Shown: piece by piece, positions 48,870 through 53,703 of the stretch
Layout: each line of letters starts with the position of its first letter
Position numbering within the stretch: the stretch's first letter is position 1
NCBI GenBank assembly: GCA_030601745.1
Contig: JAUWBI010000012.1
Span: 1-53,703, forward strand
Length of the DNA: 53,703 bases
Origin: Phycisphaerae bacterium
GTDB taxonomy: Bacteria; Planctomycetota; Phycisphaerae; Sedimentisphaerales; Anaerobacaceae
Direction: 5' to 3'
Program-made: the position numbers and the translations under genes
The notes under the pieces: model-generated
Databases searched by the model: none
Seen by the model: only the letters and a program-made list of their open reading frames with translations
What the model was told of the DNA's origin: nothing

Positions 48870-49367
48870 TCATTGCCTCCTGATAGATTATTAATTCCAC
48901 TTCTTATCAATATAGCCGACTAAAGACGGCGTTACTCAAGACCTGACTCTTGAGTCGTTGTGGTTGGATGAAATTTACCATATTACGGTGCCTTCAAACA
49001 CACCTGCTCCTTTCAATCATATACAATATCATAAATCCTTTCGAATTTCAACAGTTTGAAACTTGGGTTTGACAAATCACACCGCCGACCTACTCAAAAC
49101 TAAGCACTAAAAACTAAAAATTGACCCCTAAACCCTACCCCCCGGTCCCTATTTTTCCATTTTTCCCTTTGCCTTTTCCCTTCCTTTCTGTTATTTTATC
49201 CCTTGAATGATAACAGCACCTGTCAGATCAATGCTTCATCAACAATAACTAAATGCGTGATGCGAGCATCTTGAAGATTACAGCGAAATAAGAGATTCGA
49301 AAATGTTTGGCGTTTTATGCAAACTGTATAATCATTGTTGGATGCAGAAAGATAAAGGAGAAATATC
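48870..49367. other. Spacer, nothing definite
   Basis: A stretch between divergent genes containing a CCTCCT (minus-strand Shine-Dalgarno of the lyase), pyrimidine-rich 'tttttccatttttccctttg' words and a TATAAT near 49329. I see no RNA gene. Confidence 0.4.
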
Positions 49368-49610
49368 ATGGATATCGACAGTATCACAGCATTTTTAATG
49401 TGGTGTACGATTCTGAACGTAGCATTGCTGGCTCTCTCGTCGCTGATCTGTGTCTGTGCCGGAGACTGGGTCTACCGAATACACAGCAAATGGTTCTCCA
49501 TCTCCAGAGAAACCTTCAACGTGGCGATATACTCGTTCATCGGACTATACAAGATATTCATCTTTGTGTTCATTCTTATTCCCTACATAGCTTTGTTGAT
49601 CGTCGGATAA
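49368..49610 (+). CDS. Small membrane protein, DUF6868-like
   Basis: 80 residues with two or three helices: MWCTILNVALLALSSLICVC, and IFVFILIPYIALLIVG at the C-terminus. The middle DWVYRIHSKWFSISRETFNV matches the DUF6868 pattern as I recall it. It starts at ATG after AAAGGAG. Function unknown. It is the first of four plus-strand genes ending in DUF262-HNH, but the 195-base gap to the next gene leaves a shared operon open. Confidence 0.75.
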   Translation: MDIDSITAFLMWCTILNVALLALSSLICVCAGDWVYRIHSKWFSISRETFNVAIYSFIGLYKIFIFVFILIPYIALLIVG

Positions 49611-49805
49611 ATTGGGCGGGAATTGAGGGTTTGGTGCCTCGCCAGCACGCGTTTGGCGAAGTAGCATTGACACAGCTTAGTGCGAGAGAGTTGCCGTTAG
49701 GTTTTAGTCGTTGGTATTTAGTGAATAGTATTTTGTTGACGGGAATTGTGATTTTGTATACCGTGTTTTGAAGGTGCCTAATCGTTAAAAACAGGGTAAT
49801 AAATC

Positions 49806-50474
49806 ATGCCAGAAGAAGAGTTAAAAAAAATGACCAAGCCTGATGAGGCCCAACGGAAAATATTGGAAAGTGTGCATAAGACGTTGCTTGAAGCCCTACG
49901 TCATAGAGAGCAGGAGATTCTACGCTATATTGCGATTTTAGCTCCCGCCTTAGGAGGCTTCGTTTGGCTGGTTAGAGAGTTTGTCAAGGATGATGAGGTG
50001 GTTGGATTTACGATTGGGACATTGAGCGTGTTATTTCTTCTGCTTCTCGGGGCAGTTTACTCTCTTGCCCTCGGCTTTAATTTTCGCGATATCACCCTCC
50101 AACTTGCAAAATTGGATTCGGACCCGTGCTTAGATATTACTCAGTATATGCTTAACGGTTGGCCTCGAAGTGCAGAGATATTTGTTGATAAATATAAGTT
50201 CCTAAAAATACCCTATTGTACGCCGCCCGAAATAATTAAAGTCTTTTGGTGGGCTTTTATTGGTGCTATAGTCGGGGTGACGATTTCGGTTTTCTTTCTG
50301 ACTTCGAAGGAAAATGCAGATGTCTCGATAACGGAAGCTCGCTGCGTGCTAATGGTTTGGGGTGCGATTTGCTTCACTATTACGGTGTTGTGGCCAATTT
50401 ACTACGGATATAAGCTCAAGGGCCGTGCCAAAAAAGAGCCTCCTAAGTGGGTAAAGGAAAAACCGAGTTGTTAA
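49806..50474 (+). CDS. Four-helix membrane protein, unknown
   Basis: 222 residues. A charged helical N-terminus (KILESVHKTLLEALRHREQE) is followed by helices at about 42-60 (ILAPALGGFVWLVR), 68-90 (IGTLSVLFLLLLGAVYSL), 150-172 (FWWAFIGAIVGVTISVFFL) and 184-205. No family was recognised. It sits two genes before the DUF262-HNH gene. Membrane proteins in such positions often act as effectors or sensors, which is only a guess here. Confidence 0.65.
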   Translation: MPEEELKKMTKPDEAQRKILESVHKTLLEALRHREQEILRYIAILAPALGGFVWLVREFVKDDEVVGFTIGTLSVLFLLLLGAVYSLALGFNFRDITLQLAKLDSDPCLDITQYMLNGWPRSAEIFVDKYKFLKIPYCTPPEIIKVFWWAFIGAIVGVTISVFFLTSKENADVSITEARCVLMVWGAICFTITVLWPIYYGYKLKGRAKKEPPKWVKEKPSC

Positions 50475-50579
50475 TGGTTTTTTTTCTTTTGGCGGGAATT
50501 GCGGTTTAGGGTATTGTGTAGGCTGAAAACCAAAAATTACTAAGCGGGAAAAGAAAATCTAAGAGGGGATTATCTGAGT

Positions 50580-51323
50580 ATGACATACCGTGCAATTAAT
50601 AAGGGCGAAAAAAGCACGGATCAGAAATCAAAAGGTAAAGAAATGGGGCACATGCTATCGATAATTGGTGTCCTTGTCGGACTTTTGATAGTCATAATAA
50701 CGGCGCACAATCTCTTCCCGCCCATCATGTTTCGAAGTATTGTGGTAGTGTTGGTTGCGCTGATTGTAGTTGTAAACGGATATGGGGTTTTTGGAGAACC
50801 ATTTATAAGATTGTCTAAGAAAGTGATAATGGCAAAAAGGCATCATTTTCTTGCTAAGAAATATTTTAAGGAATTTGATAAGTTCGCTAACAGGTTTGGT
50901 GAACTTATAAAGATAGATTATTGTGATACTATTCCGCATGTTTTAAAAGATTTGCAAAGTAACAGTAAAGATACAAGATTTCACCAGATATTAGCTTCGA
51001 CCGACGATTTTGAGAATGCTTTGGGTGTATTCAGTAATGCGATGGGAACGTTGCCCATAACCAAGGAAAACTTGTCACTTCTTATCAAATGGTTCGAGTC
51101 TATTGTGAATCTGTGCAACGAGCATTTGATTTGTAAGCCGGTTAAGCAAATTAAAGAAATAGGCTCGGAGGGAATTGCCGTAAACATAAAATCAAACTAT
51201 ACGGATTGCAGGAATGTATACAATAAATTCATACTTGAGTATATGGATTTTGCCAAGGAAATGAATAAACATTATGGTGAAAAGATCGCTAGGGATTATT
51301 TTAGGAAACCGGAAGAACTGTAA
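50580..51323 (+). CDS. Two-helix membrane protein with cytoplasmic helical domain
   Basis: 247 residues from ATG 50580; an inner ATG at 50644 (MGHMLSIIGVLVGLL) with AAGG upstream is an equally possible start. Two helices (IGVLVGLLIVIITAH, IVVVLVALIVVVNGYG) anchor a mostly helical soluble part of about 170 residues. No motif was recognised. It is 118 bases upstream of the DUF262-HNH gene. Confidence 0.65.
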   Translation: MTYRAINKGEKSTDQKSKGKEMGHMLSIIGVLVGLLIVIITAHNLFPPIMFRSIVVVLVALIVVVNGYGVFGEPFIRLSKKVIMAKRHHFLAKKYFKEFDKFANRFGELIKIDYCDTIPHVLKDLQSNSKDTRFHQILASTDDFENALGVFSNAMGTLPITKENLSLLIKWFESIVNLCNEHLICKPVKQIKEIGSEGIAVNIKSNYTDCRNVYNKFILEYMDFAKEMNKHYGEKIARDYFRKPEEL

Positions 51324-51441
51324 GAACAAAAGAGGAGACCAGAATCCGGCGAGGTCATTTCAGTTCTGTTTTTAGTTAGATAAATTGCTGGCAAGTAAAT
51401 GGGAAATCCCAGATTATTTAACTGTTTTTAAAGGAGCAAGA

Positions 51442-52689
51442 ATGGCAACTGTTCAAAAAGTTATAAATGAGCGTCACAAATATAAAGTTGACTCCACATA
51501 TCAAAGGCCTGCCAATGCGTGGTCTAACGAGGATAATCAATGCTTAATAGACACTATCCTTAAAGGAGAACCAATGCCCCTTTTCTTTCTGAACTACAAA
51601 TCTAACGAAGACCGTTATTATGTTGTTGATGGCCAGCAAAGATTCAATGCAATACTAAAGTTTCATGACAACAAGCTAAAGCTGAACAAGAAATTCTCCG
51701 GCAGGGGTAATCACGGGAAAACTTTCAATGACGAAAACCCCATCAGCGACCAACAAAGAGAAGCGTTCCTCAACTACAAACTAAATTTTTGGGTAATGGA
51801 AGACTATGATGACGAGCGGGTCAGGCTAATTTTTTCTAGATTGCAACGCGGCAAACCATTGCAACTGGGTGAGAGACTAAATGCAAAACCCGGAACAATA
51901 GTTGAGAGAATGAGGGAAATTGCCCGTCATCCGTTTATGAGCAAATCGATAGGTGTATACAAAGAAAGGTATGGGGTATACCCGGATGCTGCGAGAGTGC
52001 TTTTTTGCGAAAAGTTCGGGATTAAACAGTGCGGCTCGAAAGAATTATACGATTTCTTTGATAGTCACAGAGAAATGCCCAAAGAAGACAAGGATTATGA
52101 AAACGCCAAGAGTGTCTTAAATCTTCTGGCCAAATGTTTTCCTCCTGATCCTGGTGACTATAAATATCTCGAAAAACACGCTTGGGTGCTCTCTGTTTAC
52201 AGCCTCGTTCGTGAACTTAGGATCGGCTACTCTCTTCAGAGTAAAGAGGAGTTAATCAGGAAGTTTATAAAAGATTTCCACGCAAAGGTGTATTCTGAAG
52301 ACTTTAGAAACTCTAACATAAATTACCAGAGATTCTACGATAACATTCGCGGTGGATGGTCAGAAAAGATTGTGGCTTTGCGGAAAAACATATTGCTGCA
52401 GGAATTTTTAAAAAGGAATAACCTAGAAGAAATTGATGAGAGACGTCAGATTTCTGACGAGACGAAAATAGCCATTTTTGCTGAACGACAAAGTTGTGAG
52501 CGTTGTTGTAGCAAGTCTTTCAAAGATTACAAAGAGCCAGAATATCATCATAAGGTAAGGTATGCAGACGGAGGCAAATCTGTTCCAGAGAATATAATGG
52601 TTTTGTGTAGTGATTGCCATTCTCAAATACATGGTAAGGAGCCGATAGAATTGCCGACAGAGGATGAAATAGTTGAAAGCGAGGAATAA
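51442..52689 (+). CDS. DUF262 (GmrS/ParB-like) - HNH nuclease protein
   Basis: 415 residues from ATG 51442, chosen because AAGGAG lies six bases before it; a TTG at 51385 would add 19 residues. The N-terminal half is DUF262: YQRPANAWSNEDNQCLIDTI, the nucleotide-binding DGQQR motif (D63-R67) and FSRLQRGKPLQLGE. The C-terminal about 70 residues are an HNH nuclease: C352ERCC, EYHHKVRYADGG, then LCSDCHSQIHG. DUF262/HNH architectures occur in GmrSD-like type IV restriction and related phage defence. It stands alone rather than with a GmrD partner, but follows membrane-protein genes. A defence role is inferred. Confidence 0.85.
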   Translation: MATVQKVINERHKYKVDSTYQRPANAWSNEDNQCLIDTILKGEPMPLFFLNYKSNEDRYYVVDGQQRFNAILKFHDNKLKLNKKFSGRGNHGKTFNDENPISDQQREAFLNYKLNFWVMEDYDDERVRLIFSRLQRGKPLQLGERLNAKPGTIVERMREIARHPFMSKSIGVYKERYGVYPDAARVLFCEKFGIKQCGSKELYDFFDSHREMPKEDKDYENAKSVLNLLAKCFPPDPGDYKYLEKHAWVLSVYSLVRELRIGYSLQSKEELIRKFIKDFHAKVYSEDFRNSNINYQRFYDNIRGGWSEKIVALRKNILLQEFLKRNNLEEIDERRQISDETKIAIFAERQSCERCCSKSFKDYKEPEYHHKVRYADGGKSVPENIMVLCSDCHSQIHGKEPIELPTEDEIVESEE

Positions 52690-53431
52690 AGAAGTAATGT
52701 TCGCCAAGCCTGGAGGCTGGGGCTAAAAATTAAAGATTGGGGTGGGGGTTATGGTGGAGACCCTTGGATATATGGTTACATGTACAACATACGTAACATG
52801 GCTGTGGGAAAAACAACCCTTGGCAGAGTTAGGGGCTAAACAACCGCGGGCGATGCTCAGGATATGACCAAAAAAGATTTTTTTGTAATAGACTCGTTCG
52901 ACCCTTCTGCTTTGCTCAGGGCAGGCTTCGCTCAGGATGACCAAAAAAGTGCTTTTTTGGCGTTTTTGCTAACAAAGACAGAATTAGTATGGTTCTTATC
53001 CGTTAAATCTGCTTGCCCCGTGAGATAGCGAAGCGTTATCTCACTATAGTGGGGGTGTAAACTTATGCCATAGGTATCCGCGGTTAATAAAGAATCCCTC
53101 TTTTGCTGGCCTGCATATTCTTATGCAGGCCATCTCTGATGGCCCAGCGGACGCTGGCCGCAGGCTTCACAGATACTGGTATCGAGAAAGCCGCTGCCAA
53201 GTCCGCACCGGCTGGCAAAAAAAAACCGCGTAAATTCGCGCAATCCGCGATTAACTATTTCTTCGTGTCTTTGTGCCTTAGTGGCAAAAAACCATGACCC
53301 TTAAAGCACTACATTAGTATATATGCATATACTTATATACTTCTATCTCCGTACAAAAAAACTTCGTGTTAATCCGTGTCAATTCGTGGCTATATTTCTT
53401 TGCGTTAGAATTCTTTTTATTCGTTTTTTAG
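52690..53431. repeat. Repeat-filled spacer
   Basis: GGGGCTAAA-type word units (about 52705-52730, 52820-52843), 'gctcagggcaggcttcgctc' (about 52910-52935), the GTGAGATA/TATCTCAC hairpin (53020-53044), a TGGCCTGCAT/ATGCAGGCCA hairpin (about 53108-53133), and reversed 'gtgtctttgtg' words (53243-53297). No gene. Confidence 0.6.
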
Positions 53432-53460
53432 TTGACTTTTGTTTGAATTTCTGTTAAAAT
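53432..53460 (+). promoter_or_regulatory. Strong promoter at the window end
   Basis: TTGACT (53432-53437), 17-base spacer, TAAAAT (53455-53460). Transcription would begin near 53467. Confidence 0.65.
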
Positions 53461-53608
53461 ACCCGCCAGTAGCTTGTCCCTTTCCCTGTGGGGGGCGCCA
53501 GATATAGCGGAGAACCGCACGTTTTCGTATCAGCAGATACACGCCAAAAATCATTGTTCGTAAATAGTCTTGGAGCGAAACGGAAAACCCTTAGGGGAAT
53601 TACCAATC
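53461..53608 (+). other. Long structured leader of unknown type
   Basis: About 140 bases between the promoter and the next ATG, with a CGTATC-AGCA-GATACACG hairpin near 53526-53543 and a G-rich TGTGGGGGGCGCC segment. It could be a riboswitch, an sRNA or an ordinary leader. I do not recognise a known RNA family. Confidence 0.35.
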
Positions 53609-53703
53609 ATGAGCATCGAGAATCCAACTTTAGTTCACTTCCTGCCGAGCCGCCCGTTGCGACGCAACGCGGCGAATGGCTCTGGCACGGCTGGTAGGCA
53701 CTT
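53609..53703 (+). CDS. Start of a gene cut by the window end (partial)
   Basis: ATG 53609 opens MSIENPTLVHFLPSRPLRRN and stays open to the end of the window, preceded by AGGGGAATT. The codons are plausible but 31 residues give no family. It is downstream of the promoter at 53432. Confidence 0.35.
   Translation, partial: MSIENPTLVHFLPSRPLRRNAANGSGTAGRH

Noticed and set aside
49626..49771. Hydrophobic open frame after the DUF6868-like gene
   Set aside because: No start codon or ribosome site is in frame, and it could be noise or a remnant; the evidence was too thin to list.

Overview
The window reads as a chromosomal piece of a planctomycete-like bacterium, most likely of the Phycisphaerae lineage. 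This is inference: the evidence is the mix of DapL lysine synthesis, the siroheme-dependent heme branch (AhbC), a sulfatase and an unusual isomerase-like protein with Tat-type signals, many secreted plant- or algal-glycan enzymes, and an LPS-type glycosyltransferase/kinase set. Spacers are packed with short dispersed repeats. I see no rRNA, tRNA, CRISPR array or prophage.

Layout. 0.4-12.1 kb (minus strand) is core metabolism: hemB, ahbC, a cobA-hemD fusion, a rhomboid protease, lgt, panD, a retropepsin-like protein, panC, a folK-deoxynucleoside kinase fusion broken by an in-frame TAA, and dapL. 12.4-13.1 kb holds a small membrane ORF between palindromes. 13.3-21.9 kb (plus strand) is an operon-like run of exported carbohydrate proteins: a two-repeat HExxH protein, a GH141-like beta-helix protein, a CE/SGNH-GH127 fusion, the wreck of another gene, and GH20. 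22.0-27.7 kb (minus) has an M14-like/glutamine-amidotransferase-like fusion and polA. Two short diverged pieces of a second polA, one the 3' end and one the promoter plus 5' end, lie on either side. 28-31.4 kb is accessory (GNAT, tiny basic protein, small ORF, Tat isomerase-like protein).

31.5-34.9 kb is ileS. It is preceded by what looks like a complete classical attenuator: a promoter, a 20-codon leader peptide with nine isoleucines, an antiterminator that overlaps the leader stop codon, and a terminator. A second good promoter lies between the attenuator and ileS. I consider this the most interesting system in the window.

35-37 kb has a sulfatase and a REP-associated tyrosine transposase. 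37-46.7 kb (mostly minus) is envelope biogenesis (GT9, WaaP-like kinase, GT2, a large membrane protein), a Nudix hydrolase, a GGCT-amidoligase-like fusion and an aspartate aminotransferase. 46.9-48.9 kb is a rhamnogalacturonan lyase. 49.4-52.7 kb (plus) has three membrane proteins followed by a DUF262-HNH protein, a possible defence module. The last kilobase is repeats plus a strong promoter with a long leader.

A theme runs through the whole window. The spacer repeats have also entered coding sequence in frame (three times in ileS, and in polA, ahbC and a GT2), usually at linkers. Several ORFs are interrupted by single in-frame TAA codons, although TAA is a normal terminator elsewhere here (panC, lgt).
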